Positions 9,293 to 18,849 of a stretch of DNA of 54,177 nucleotides are shown here, one piece after another (the stretch's first letter is position 1; the number at the start of each line of letters is the position of its first letter). The notes under the pieces were generated by a model that saw nothing but the letters and a program-made list of their open reading frames with translations, ran no database searches and was not told where the DNA came from. The stretch is taken from positions 1-54,177 of the forward strand of contig JAAVTG010000475.1 in assembly GCA_011947345.1 (NCBI GenBank). The letters run 5' to 3'. Position numbers and translations under genes: made by a program. The DNA comes from Phytophthora quininea. Lineage: Eukaryota > Oomycota > Peronosporomycetes > Peronosporales > Peronosporaceae.

Positions 9293-11314
9293 TTATGGAT
9301 CGAAACGATCCCCTGCCTTGTGCTCGTCGCTTTTCGACGTGTTCTCAGCTTCGTTCTTCCACTTTGGGGCGTCGATCGCTAGACCTCCCATCGGGTTGTA
9401 TCGGAGCACAGCCTGGAACTTTCGTGAAGTGAACGTCAAGCTCTTGCACAACCGCTCGACGCGGAGGTCGAGGTCCGAAATGTATAGGAACACCGAAGCG
9501 ATCGGCGTATCTACTTGCTGGCACAGCAGCTCCAACAAGTTCTCAAACGGCGCGTGCATCGCGCTTTGACGCAGCTCACCAAACGCGTACTTTGGGTAGA
9601 AGAAGGTGGGGTCTTTCTCTTCGCTCGAGGTTGCATCACCATTCGCTTCTTGATAGCGAAGTTCGTCGACGTGCTGTTCGATATCATCGTCAGTTTCGGC
9701 AAGAACCCCATCAACATGAATGGCTGGATACGAGTAGACTTGATGCTGAGAGAAGCTGGCCACGTCTTCGCTCCGAGGGTCATTTTCAGGAGCTAGCATC
9801 TCGTTTGTTGCTGGCAAGGCCTTCAACTTGTCCACATGGTCTTGAAAATCTTCAGGGATTCCGCTGGAGCCATCAACCTTCACGAACGCTGGATCGCACA
9901 ACTTTACAAACGCGTCAAGATCACGACGAAGAAGAAGCGCGGGGTTGAACATCGCAGTCGGTGGAGACGCTTCGGTGCGTGCATCAGTGTCATGCAGTCG
10001 CTCGAATACCCACTCTTCCCAACCAGCACACATCCGGACCGCCACCGTCAGATGCGCGATGATGCCGATCTCCGTCGATAGGAGCTGTTGTACGTAAGCT
10101 TTCGAGTGCCGTGGTGTTCGCTGCCCTGTTTTGGGGTTCATTGCCTCCAAGTGCAGCAAAAGAGGAAGCTCTGGCTGATCCCTCCACATTAAAGAACCCC
10201 GCGATCCACTGGAAATTGCGAAATACTTCTCCTGGAAACCCCAGTACTCCACAAAGTCGATGTGCAGCAAGCGGCACATTCAGCGGCGGCAAACGCAAGC
10301 CCATGTGGTGCTGCAGGTAGTGTGCGTGGTAAGCAATGCGCGCAGAAGACACGTTGTGTGCCTTCAAGACTGAATTAAAGAAAATAGCGACTCCTTCCAC
10401 AGCGTCTTGAATGTCTGGTGCATCGGCGCAGCAAGTGGCCAACAAATTGTGGTACGGCAGAACTCCAGACGCGACCCAGTTTGCAAAGTCGCTCGGCAGC
10501 AAGCCGAGACTCAGCACACGCGACGCCAGCATCAACAGCGCCAGTAAATCCACGATCGAAAACCTGTCGAGCTTTCGGCAGTGGGCGATGAGATGGTACT
10601 CCATCGCGGGTTTGAATGTCTTCTTTGGCGCTTTCTTCTTCGCTATTTCGGACTTGACTGAGTCCTCGTCCGAGCTGTCGTTGTCATTACCTTCTGCCTT
10701 GGTTTCTTCACCCTGTGATCTTCTTCTTTCTCTCTTTTCTTGCTCCTTCTTCTCCCGCTCCTGCACTCCTTTCTCCTTTTCACGATCGGCGTCCCATTGT
10801 TCCAACAAGTCCGTCGTGATGGCTGGATCCATCTTGTCGCTCGTTTCCCGAGTCGGCATGAAGAACTCTGTGAAACAGCGCAGCAACGGAATCTCGCCCT
10901 TAGTGCCCCACGTCTCCAGCAACTGAAACCAGAGCTGCTTGACCACCCGAACGTATTCAGGCGGAAAAGTTTCGACACCGACACGGTTCACGAGCGCTCG
11001 GGCCTGGAAGTCCAAAATCATCTGCGATGCGATGAGGCAGTCGCTCAGCTGCACGTCTGCAGGCTTCTGCTTGGTTGTTTTTGTTGTTTCGTGCTGGACC
11101 GGGCCTTGCGCTCGCCCCGACGCTTGCGGGTGGAGCGGCGTTTGAGGGTGGAGTGGACTCGAGTCACGTCGATGCCCATGTCCTCGGCGTCCTGCGTCTC
11201 ATTGCGCGCCTGCAGGAAGCTCTGCGTGCCGCACAACTCGCACACCATCTCGCCAAAGAAGTTGGCGCTGAAGAAGGACTCGCCCACGGCGCCGCAGTTG
11301 GTGCACTCCAGCAT
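9293..11314 (-). CDS. TAF1B: RNA polymerase I initiation factor TAF1B/Rrn7-like, two 1-nt breaks
   Basis: TFIIB-like factor of RNA polymerase I, part of the complex that recruits Pol I to rDNA promoters. It opens with a zinc ribbon: Cys4 and Cys7, then Cys25 and Cys28 in CELCGTQS (CX2C-X17-CX2C), as in TAF1B/Rrn7. Next comes a basic linker, then cyclin-fold-like helices (SDCLIASQMILDFQARALV; IIAHLTVAVRMCAGWEEWVF) with a charged Lys/Glu/Asp insert between them. The protein would be about 674 aa. Three frames are needed: one base is missing near the poly-T at 11078-11082 (plus-strand view), and one extra base falls at AA 10269-10270. Neither break has splice sites, and both are small homopolymers. 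The family call rests on the N-terminal ribbon plus length and cyclin-like helices. Confidence 0.78.
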
Positions 11315-11514
11315 GGCGACGATGTTTGATGGACTGGTGTCGGAGGAAAGTGAGCTAGTTTCAGATCTAGATCAGCCAATCGCAGTCGCGAATCTCCTGT
11401 TGTATGGATCTACAAGAGGTGGCTTTTAACCAACACACAGATAACAAATGTCAAACACTAATTAGAGTTTATTGCTGCTAAAAGCTGATAGCGCTGCTAA
11501 CGAAGTAGCGCCGC

Positions 11515-12096
11515 TTACATCTTGTTCATGGAGGCAACGTCCACCGACTGCACATAGTCCTCGAACTGCTCGATGGCCTCGGTGATGTCGTCCAGCAGCA
11601 CCAGGTCGTCGATGATGATGCACTGCACCAGCAGCTTCTTGATGCCGAAGGCCACAGGCACCATCTTGTGGCCCTCGCCCCACGTCAGGCCCTCAATGGG
11701 GAGCGCCTTGATCTTCTGGGCCAGCTCCTCCAGGTCCGTCTCGGCCTCCCAGGGCTTCACCTCCAGCACCACCTGCGAACGCTCGATGGGCTTCTTCTTC
11801 TCCTTCTTGGCGGCCTTGGCAGCCTCGGCGCGCTTGGCAGCGAGAGCCTTGGCGGCCTCGTCCTCCTCCTCGTCGTCGTCGTCGCCAAACAGGTCGTCGT
11901 CGTCGTCATCGTCCTCCTCGACCTTCTTGGGAGCCTCCTTCTTGGGGGTCTCCTTCTTAGCAGCGGCCTTCTTGGGAGCAGCCTTCTTGGCGGGCTTGGC
12001 CGCAGCCACGGCCTTCATCGGCTTGGCAGCCTTTGGGTGCAGCACCGAGAACTTGGCGGTCTGCACCAGCGTGAACTTGCCCATGTCGGTCGGCAT
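11515..12096 (-). CDS. EEF1B: Translation elongation factor 1-beta (eEF1B, GEF subunit)
   Basis: Guanine nucleotide exchange factor that recycles eEF1A-GDP to eEF1A-GTP in the cytosol. It is a single exon of 193 aa. The N-terminal third is Ala/Lys/Pro-rich (AKPAKKAAPKKAAAKKE). It is followed by the acidic hallmark region with DDDDDDDLFGDDDDEEED. The C-terminal catalytic GEF domain has VLEVKPWEAETDLEEL, IEGLTWGEGHKMVPVAFGIKK, LVQCIIIDDLVLLDDITEAI and an end resembling QSVDxAxxNK. The GST-like N-terminal domain of some eEF1B forms is missing, as in other short isoforms. A CCACTTT initiator-like motif and long palindromes lie upstream. Its 3' end faces the TAF1B 5' end with a 200-bp gap. Confidence 0.95.
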   Translation of the reverse strand: MPTDMGKFTLVQTAKFSVLHPKAAKPMKAVAAAKPAKKAAPKKAAAKKETPKKEAPKKVEEDDDDDDDLFGDDDDEEEDEAAKALAAKRAEAAKAAKKEKKKPIERSQVVLEVKPWEAETDLEELAQKIKALPIEGLTWGEGHKMVPVAFGIKKLLVQCIIIDDLVLLDDITEAIEQFEDYVQSVDVASMNKM

Positions 12097-12144
12097 CGTG
12101 AAGTAGACGAGATGAGGAGATGAGGTGTCGGATTCCGATCTGAA

Positions 12145-12151
12145 AAAGTGG
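12145..12151 (-). promoter_or_regulatory. Initiator-like CCACTTT upstream of eEF1B
   Basis: On the minus strand CCACTTTTTC fits YCAYTYY, 49-55 bp upstream of the eEF1B ATG. Function is inferred from position. Confidence 0.35.
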
Positions 12152-12198
12152 TTGTGGGCCAGCCGTTCGAAATGGGTGCCCGAATGGGTAAATGCTCG

Positions 12199-12308
12199 AT
12201 TTGGGTCAATTGACCCAAATGGAGTGTACCATTTGGTTTACTAGAGCGTTTAACAGGGTGATTCTGGTTTGGAACTTCTTCCTAATGCCTAATATGAGCC
12301 ATATTAGG
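12199..12308. repeat. Cluster of perfect palindromes upstream of eEF1B
   Basis: A 22-bp perfect palindrome centred on TTGGGTCAATTGACCCAA occupies 12199-12220. Overlapping it, CCAAATGG and CCATTTGG form an inverted pair at 12215-12236. A third pair, CCTAATAT/ATATTAGG, lies at 12288-12308 around a 5-nt centre. They sit between the eEF1B promoter and hAT debris, so they may be regulatory or the end of a small transposon. Confidence 0.6.
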
Positions 12309-12414
12309 GAGTTTTGGCAACTAGGATTAGGAATTTTCGCCGCCAGCATTGGTCTACTTGTCAGAATCGCTCAGAACGTCGCTGTCTTCGGCTCTATCGT
12401 TGTGATCGTCTCTC

Positions 12415-13952
12415 TCAGACCCCCAAAGTGCCCTCTACAGTGGGCGGAGTCGATGCCAAAGCAACGACATCGAAATATGGGCTTGCCTGAAGTTCACCTT
12501 CTAGAGAGACATCAGAGAGACGATTTCGGATTTTGCTTTTGATGCGCTTCAGAGAGCTGGAATCTCCTTCGACGGAATGCGTGCCGGGTGCTATGCAAGC
12601 TAGACCCAAGGCATAGCACTTGACGGCTGCAACCCGCCGATTAAAGTCTGGGTCAGCCCACGCAGTACTGCGGGTGCTCATGAAACTCGATCCATATACT
12701 TTTGCAAGGCTCGCTGCCAAGAAGTGAGAAATACTCTTCTCGCATCTCCTTGCGTTGAGATCAAATGTTGTTCATCCCGGTCTTGTCGTAGGTGTGTATT
12801 AAGCGTACCCTGTGATGTTCGAGCAAGCCATGAAAGGCATCATCATCTATACTAACGACGTCCTTTGGAGTGCTCAAGCTGTACGCAGTGGGCTCTTTGT
12901 CAATCGATAAGGGGATCGATTCAACCCCATCGATAAGAACTCCAATTGCATCTCGAAGCGTGCCCACGTTCTTGTTATTCGAGGCGATTCAATGTGCAGT
13001 ACATGACTTTTAATATCAGAGACGACGGACATATCCCCGTTCAATTTTATACTCACTCAGATTCAGTGATCCATTGCATAGTTTTATTGAAATCGATGTT
13101 GCAATGTTTGCAGCAGTCCGGTAGAGCCCAGTATTGCTCAGCAATCATTATGTTCTTGTACTGTAGTTTGTGGACACATTCTCGGAGTTTTGGAGTAAAT
13201 TGATCAACGACAAATATACAAAGCCACCAAAACGCGTCTACCATAGCATAATTCTTCAGTTGGTGTTGTTCATTTAGCACTACGTAATGCTGGGCAAAAC
13301 ATCGACAGGTTTTGTGGATGGAATCCCAGCGCGTTTCCGCATATGAAGGGAAGACGCCAACTAGTTTCTCGACTGTTGCATGCGTATGAACGAACTTGAT
13401 CTCCGCCCCTAAATCAGAGCGGAAATTATTGTAATCGTCAAGAGCAGAAAGAAAATCTCCCACGACAAGGTTGAGCTGATGACTTCCGCACCAGTTCGTA
13501 ACGATACCAGTTCCTCCCATGTCGCTACAAATTTTGCGCTTGCGTGTCGCGAAGCCACGGCGACAGCCCAGCATATTTGCAGCGCCATCCGTAGCTTTTC
13601 CATTCAACTTCAGCAAGATACGGTGGCCAGGGACAGCTTGAAATGTGTTCACCACCACCTCGGCATAGGTTTTGCTGGTGTGCGATTTATCGCCAGTCGG
13701 AATAGCTAGGAAATGGTAGGTGTGTAAGTTGCCATCCAAAGCAAATGATCCGCGGGCATCTAGATGACCTCTTGCCGTGTGCGAAGCTCCATGTCCATAA
13801 TGGTAAATCCCCGAACTCGACTCAGAAGAGCATCGATCGCTGTGAGGTTTATCGCCAGAATAGTGATTGTACTGTTGAATAGTAGACAAATTCGGCACCA
13901 TCAGCGACCTATTCTCTAGTGCATCCCCAAAGATATAAAAAAATTGCACCAC
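12415..13952 (-). mobile_element. Decayed hAT-like transposase
   Basis: Reading on the minus strand, 13952-13053 is a 299-aa open frame with hAT RNase H-fold features: KATDGAANMLGCRRGF (catalytic Asp), NWCGSHQLNLVVGDFL (the C/H-x-H-x-LNL block) and AETRWDSIHK (TRW block). A C-terminal fragment with THSVEGDSSSLKRIKSKIRN and RNRLSDVSLEG lies at 12720-12415 in another frame. The stretch between (about 12761-13056) is open only in short overlapping frames. No full-length frame, clear terminal repeats or target-site duplication were found, so it is a dead copy. The BED finger expected at the N-terminus was not found. Confidence 0.7.
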
Positions 13953-13959
13953 GGTACGT

Positions 13960-16359
13960 TATCGAAGGTGCAGTGTCGATCCTCGCATCACTCCCACTCA
14001 CGTCGATTATGACAGGAAGCGGTAGAGCTTCGACCACCGGAAGCGGCGGAACTTAGACCACCGAAATCGACAGTTAGTTGACCACCGGAAGCCGACCCAC
14101 TAGCGGCGACCGGGACTCGCTGATAACATCAGCGCCATCACCCACCACAATCTGCTGACCCAGAAGTTGCAAACCTAAGTCACGGAGGGCGCCACGACGT
14201 GCCTGGTGTACAGTCGGTCATATTCAGCTTGGCCTTTCTGGCCATCTCCATGCGTCGAGCATAACAGGACAGCGGTGTTCGAGGCAAGCTCTCGTGCCGA
14301 TGTGAGCCCGGATGCTTGTCGATGCCAGTACGTAATTACACACGGGGCACGGAACGCGAGCGGCCATTGCAAGTTTGAAAATGATGAGTCCACTTACGTT
14401 TTATATGCACTTATTCGCTCCTCGTGGTCTTGTGAAAGTCTCTAGCTCTTATTCCAGGTCGTATTTGGCCGCGGTTTACTTTTAAGTAGCTGGATGAATT
14501 TACTTAGTTTTTGATGAATTGTTGGAATCTACTTGAGTTATTTACCCCCCTCCCCAGCGCCAGGTGCGTAAAGACGAAAGCCTGTACGAAAAGGGAAATA
14601 GACCGTAGGGTCTATTTCCTTAGTTGACTTGTTTTTAGTATGACTCTATACGAATCTCTAGTTATATGACTTTTGGTCGTCGTTTATTAATAAAATCCAC
14701 TTTCCAATTCACCACACTGTTGAGAGGTGAAAAGCAAACTATAACGACCGTTCCGGCAATAACCAGTGCGCCAGATTCATCAGCGCACGCAAAAGCTCCA
14801 TTCTGAACCTTCGTGTGATCATGACGCGGTCAAAATAAAAGGACTGCGGCCACTTCGGCAGGGGCTACATGCACAAATTAGAAAGAAGTGCGCAATAAAT
14901 GAATTATCAACAACACTTACAATTCTCTGCAAGTAAAGCTTAAAAGGCTTTAACAAAACTACGACCAGAATTTCGAAGCTACAAATACCGAAAAACGAGC
15001 GATTTCAACGCAGCCGCACCTTTGTACGTATATCAAAATATGATAGCTAGTGCCGCGGTATGTCGGTATGATACCATCAACACCAGTACAGATCCAGAGC
15101 GCATCTGCGAACATTACACACGCTCGATGAAGGCTATGCATAACGACAGCTTACCAAGCATTTGAGTAGAATCTTCTACGTCATTCCAGAGGGTGAGAAA
15201 TAGCCCAGACTTTGGTGTGTCACATCGGGTGGGAATAAGCCACGTCTGGCTGGTCTTTTAGGTGGCGGGGATATGCACTGTCGAGGGGCATATAATAGAA
15301 GTTATTAGTCGTATAGCCATTAAAATATCACAAATACCGCAACTGACGGGAATTGTGATGTGGGTGTCGTCATTTTGGCAGTGTATTTTTGCTTTGGCAG
15401 CATCGCCACCAAACCAACCACGAGAGAAGCTTAGCTTAGGATATATTTTCCTATATATATAATTATGTATATTATAGAAGAAGTACCTTGCTGACGGGGG
15501 TGGAGTACAATGTTGCAGACAGAGCGTCGCTCTATTGTATTATTTAATTACAACAAAAATTGGAGAAACCTGATGGCATGAGAGACGGGCAATCGGTCTC
15601 ATGAACTATGTTATACCACTGGGTGGAAAGTGTTGATTTGCTCTTGATTATTATTTTGTTGTCACGCACGCTGGAAACATGATAGTTCTAACATCTTAAA
15701 ATGAACACTTGCTTACCAGAGAAATTGAGAAATTTCATATCGATCGTAATCGATATATGTGACATGCGCTCGTTGATTACAATGTGAAGCCTGGCAACGA
15801 CATCGTTCGAGGGCTAGTCTCTGGAGTTAACTATAACGCACTTGTGTATTTCTTTAATCCGTTTGTATGCTTCGGCTTATCTGAGGGAATAGGTTCATGT
15901 ACCTTGCAGTGCAATCACCATTTTATTCTGCATCGTGGAGTCGCTGGAGGCAGCAGGAGACTGACAGCGCGTAGCAGTACAGGAAGTAGCTCGAGCTGGG
16001 TTGCCCAGGACTCGATCAATCCGCATGGTGGCTACAGGTGACCATCTTTTGCATTGAAGCTGGGCACGTTGACGCCAAGGACTGATGGTAGCGTTCCGAT
16101 GGAATATTTAGTTAAAACTACTGCAGCCAATTGGTCATTCGCTGTAGCGGCGGGTACGCGTGTGCGCTAAAGTATATCGATGCATAAGTGCTGCTCCCAC
16201 TAACATCTGTGCTTTCAAGAAGACAGGTGCCAGAGGCAAGTGACCGTGTGCTAGGACCAAGGGAGAGGATCATCCAAGCGGTCCCCGCGACGCTCCGCGA
16301 TGGGCTGCATGATCGTGAGGGGGCACTGAGCAAGCCTCCAGCACGCCCTCCGTGTTCTT
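13960..16359. other. AT-rich region without recognisable gene
   Basis: Nothing coding is recognisable over 2.4 kb; open frames are short and low-complexity. It holds three copies of a GACCACCGGAAGC-like motif at 24-bp spacing (14031-14093). It also holds one perfect 11-bp inverted pair around GTAG at 14594-14619 (GGAAATAGACC arm), possibly a transposon end or a hairpin. Confidence 0.5.
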
Positions 16360-17043
16360 CAGTGCGGAGGTGCCGGCTCTATTGACCGCGAGGAGGTTCT
16401 ACACACATGACTATCGTGTTACCATCGCCCGTGCAAGAGACGGGGCGGACGAAGTACTGTCGGCGCCCAGTTTCGATGAAGGGGGGTACCAGCAGTGATC
16501 TCACCTGGGGCTTCAACCCGTGGACAAGCATCTGGTTAATTCCAACACCTTGTTGTGGCACGTCGGAAGGTACAGCTCAACACACGGTAATACACAGCAA
16601 CACAAATCTTACAAACCTTCGTATTCTGCAGTCATTCCTTGAGCTGTCGCCCCTCTCCGTTTTCAAGCTGCTAAATATTGCTCGGATCAGTGGGTCTTGC
16701 ATTGTAGACTCCGGGAATGCTTTCCTGTACTGCAGAATTGCTTCACGTGGCATTGTTGTAGGGTGTTCTTCCAACAACTTCAAGAGAAATTTTGTTTCTG
16801 CAACCGACATTCTACGTCGGGCAGTCATGACGGCAATATTTATCTTTGACTTCATGTTGCTGAATTTCGTTCGAACCTGGGCGTTTTGTACTTCGGACTG
16901 AGGAAAGGTTTTCCTGAATTGCTGAACTGCTGCCCGTGGTAACGCTGAAGGATTTTCATCAGGTAAGTTTGCGGGAAAGTTTATCTCGAGATCAGACATT
17001 CTTTATGAGGCGATAGTTGTGGCGGAATTACTTATCTTGGACT
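16360..17043 (+). repeat. Left arm of a 684-bp inverted repeat
   Basis: Matches 17886-18569 in inverted orientation over its full 684 bp. Both arms translate to the same two reading frames without a difference. The outer edge begins CAGTGCGGAGG and the match stops sharply on both sides. Confidence 0.93.
16577..16999 (-). CDS. PREA-repeat protein, 140 aa, left copy
   Basis: Not recognised. It starts with ATG at 16999 and contains two tandem copies of a module of about 50 aa. Copy A carries ALPRAAVQQFRKTFPQSEVQ then RTKFSNMKSKI; copy B carries TMPREAILQYRKAFPESTMQ then RAIFSSLKTE. A third, degenerate module lies just upstream on the same strand, about 17140-17005 (IPREAVKQPKEASPESKM, then KFSTLKSKI). 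The spacing of helix-like segments and basic residues suggests a small helical DNA-binding module, but that is inference. The last 25 residues are Arg-rich and may be read-through of a splice site. Confidence 0.55.
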   Translation of the reverse strand: MSDLEINFPANLPDENPSALPRAAVQQFRKTFPQSEVQNAQVRTKFSNMKSKINIAVMTARRRMSVAETKFLLKLLEEHPTTMPREAILQYRKAFPESTMQDPLIRAIFSSLKTERGDSSRNDCRIRRFVRFVLLCITVC

Positions 17044-17885
17044 TCAGGGTGCTGAATTTTCCTATGATCTTTGAGTCGTGCATTTTGGACTCAGGAGACG
17101 CTTCCTTGGGTTGTTTGACCGCTTCGCGTGGTATCACGGTAGCCGGCAGTGATCTCACCAGGGGCTTTAACCGTGGACAAGCACCCCCCTCCCTCGTCCC
17201 TCTAACGGCTATGTGTAATAATAAAGCAGTGGTATGCGAGGAGCCACCGCGTTCAACACGGTTACGAATGCCAGGTCAAGGCCCGCATCGTCTGGTGTAG
17301 TACGGCCGAACCGTCGGAAATTGTCGACCCGGACAACCTCAGGGAGTTCCTCCGGGAAAATCCTGAGTATGCTACGCCAAACACTCTAGTCGGCAATCAG
17401 CTGGTTGAACATAGAGCAAATGCAGACTCATGGCAATGTTCTTTGGTGGTACGGCCCTCCGCATTTTGCATGTTAAATAAATTTGTCGTACCGGAGCTGA
17501 TGAATTAAAACTTGAATGTTCGTGGCGGATCTTGATATTTTAAAATTTTTGCTCGAAGTCCCCATTAGCTCGTTGGGTGCTATCGATAAGAAGACACCAC
17601 CGAAAAAGCCCATTTGGCATTTGTAAAAGCCTTGCCAAGCCCCGCGAGGTGTGTTGATGAGCACGTTATGAATCCAACTTGTGCTACATCACACTACCAA
17701 ATCCCGACGTGTGAACTTTGAGCGCATCAATCGTTTGGTTGGTGGTGACATGGGGCTCCCGAAATTTCTACCTTTTCAGCTTAACAGAAATGGGTAATTA
17801 GTGGAATCTAGTCTCCGTAGTGAAGAGTGGTGTACTTTATGCGAGATACGTGCATTTGTGTACGACGAAGTTGAGTCCTTTGGCT
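17044..17885. other. Centre of the inverted-repeat element
   Basis: 842 bp between the arms. On the minus strand it carries a degenerate PREA module (about 17140-17005) preceded by a VLVHG-type stretch that also occurs in the arms. On the plus strand a frame near 17255-17510 is open for about 80 codons (ECQVKARIVWCSTAEPSEIV, later NLREFLRENPEYATP) and ends at TAA. A short VCEEPPR stretch at about 17230-17250 resembles MCVEPPRG encoded in the right arm. So the centre holds rearranged copies of arm modules. Confidence 0.45.
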
Positions 17886-18569
17886 AGTCCAAGATAAGTA
17901 ATTCCGCCACAACTATCGCCTCATAAAGAATGTCTGATCTCGAGATAAACTTTCCCGCAAACTTACCTGATGAAAATCCTTCAGCGTTACCACGGGCAGC
18001 AGTTCAGCAATTCAGGAAAACCTTTCCTCAGTCCGAAGTACAAAACGCCCAGGTTCGAACGAAATTCAGCAACATGAAGTCAAAGATAAATATTGCCGTC
18101 ATGACTGCCCGACGTAGAATGTCGGTTGCAGAAACAAAATTTCTCTTGAAGTTGTTGGAAGAACACCCTACAACAATGCCACGTGAAGCAATTCTGCAGT
18201 ACAGGAAAGCATTCCCGGAGTCTACAATGCAAGACCCACTGATCCGAGCAATATTTAGCAGCTTGAAAACGGAGAGGGGCGACAGCTCAAGGAATGACTG
18301 CAGAATACGAAGGTTTGTAAGATTTGTGTTGCTGTGTATTACCGTGTGTTGAGCTGTACCTTCCGACGTGCCACAACAAGGTGTTGGAATTAACCAGATG
18401 CTTGTCCACGGGTTGAAGCCCCAGGTGAGATCACTGCTGGTACCCCCCTTCATCGAAACTGGGCGCCGACAGTACTTCGTCCGCCCCGTCTCTTGCACGG
18501 GCGATGGTAACACGATAGTCATGTGTGTAGAACCTCCTCGCGGTCAATAGAGCCGGCACCTCCGCACTG
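17886..18569 (-). repeat. Right arm of a 684-bp inverted repeat
   Basis: Inverted partner of 16360-17043, ending in CTCCGCACTG. No obvious target-site duplication is visible immediately outside the two arms. Confidence 0.93.
17930..18352 (+). CDS. PREA-repeat protein, 140 aa, right copy
   Basis: Identical in sequence to the left copy but on the opposite strand. Downstream in the same arm a second frame (18368-18550) encodes GVGINQMLVHGLKPQVRSLL, PPFIETGRRQYFVRP and a final MCVEPPRGQ. It could be a second exon of the same protein, but no convincing splice pair was found. The two identical ORFs face away from each other and would give transcripts able to pair with each other. Confidence 0.55.
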   Translation: MSDLEINFPANLPDENPSALPRAAVQQFRKTFPQSEVQNAQVRTKFSNMKSKINIAVMTARRRMSVAETKFLLKLLEEHPTTMPREAILQYRKAFPESTMQDPLIRAIFSSLKTERGDSSRNDCRIRRFVRFVLLCITVC

Positions 18570-18849
18570 CTGGGTTCTGTGCGTCATTTAAATGAGCTTG
18601 AACGGCCCCCGTGAAAATATCCCTCACTGACGGCCAAACATTTTTGTTGAATAAAGTGTTGAGATTAAAATTACCATGACAGTAGTGTCAGACTCTTGAC
18701 TATTTCGATTATTCGCAGCAGCTAGGTCGACATTCTTTTACGCGATGTGCTTAGCTTTGCGCATTCACGAGGGTTCTTTAATTTCCTGTAAACAGCGGGT
18801 GTTGAAAAGATCTTTATCGTTTTGAGTAGGTACCATTTGCCGCAATCCC

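Noticed and set aside
11573..12123. Two long plus-strand frames opposite eEF1B
   Set aside because: Ser- and Leu-rich shadows of the Lys/Asp-rich eEF1B coding strand.
13960..16359. Secreted RXLR- or CRN-type effector ORFs in the repeat-rich gap
   Set aside because: No ORF with a signal peptide followed by RXLR-EER or LFLAK-type motifs was seen here or elsewhere in the window.
16360..18569. CRISPR-like or satellite array
   Set aside because: The repeats are one long inverted pair and protein-coding modules, not short regularly spaced direct repeats; the host is eukaryotic.
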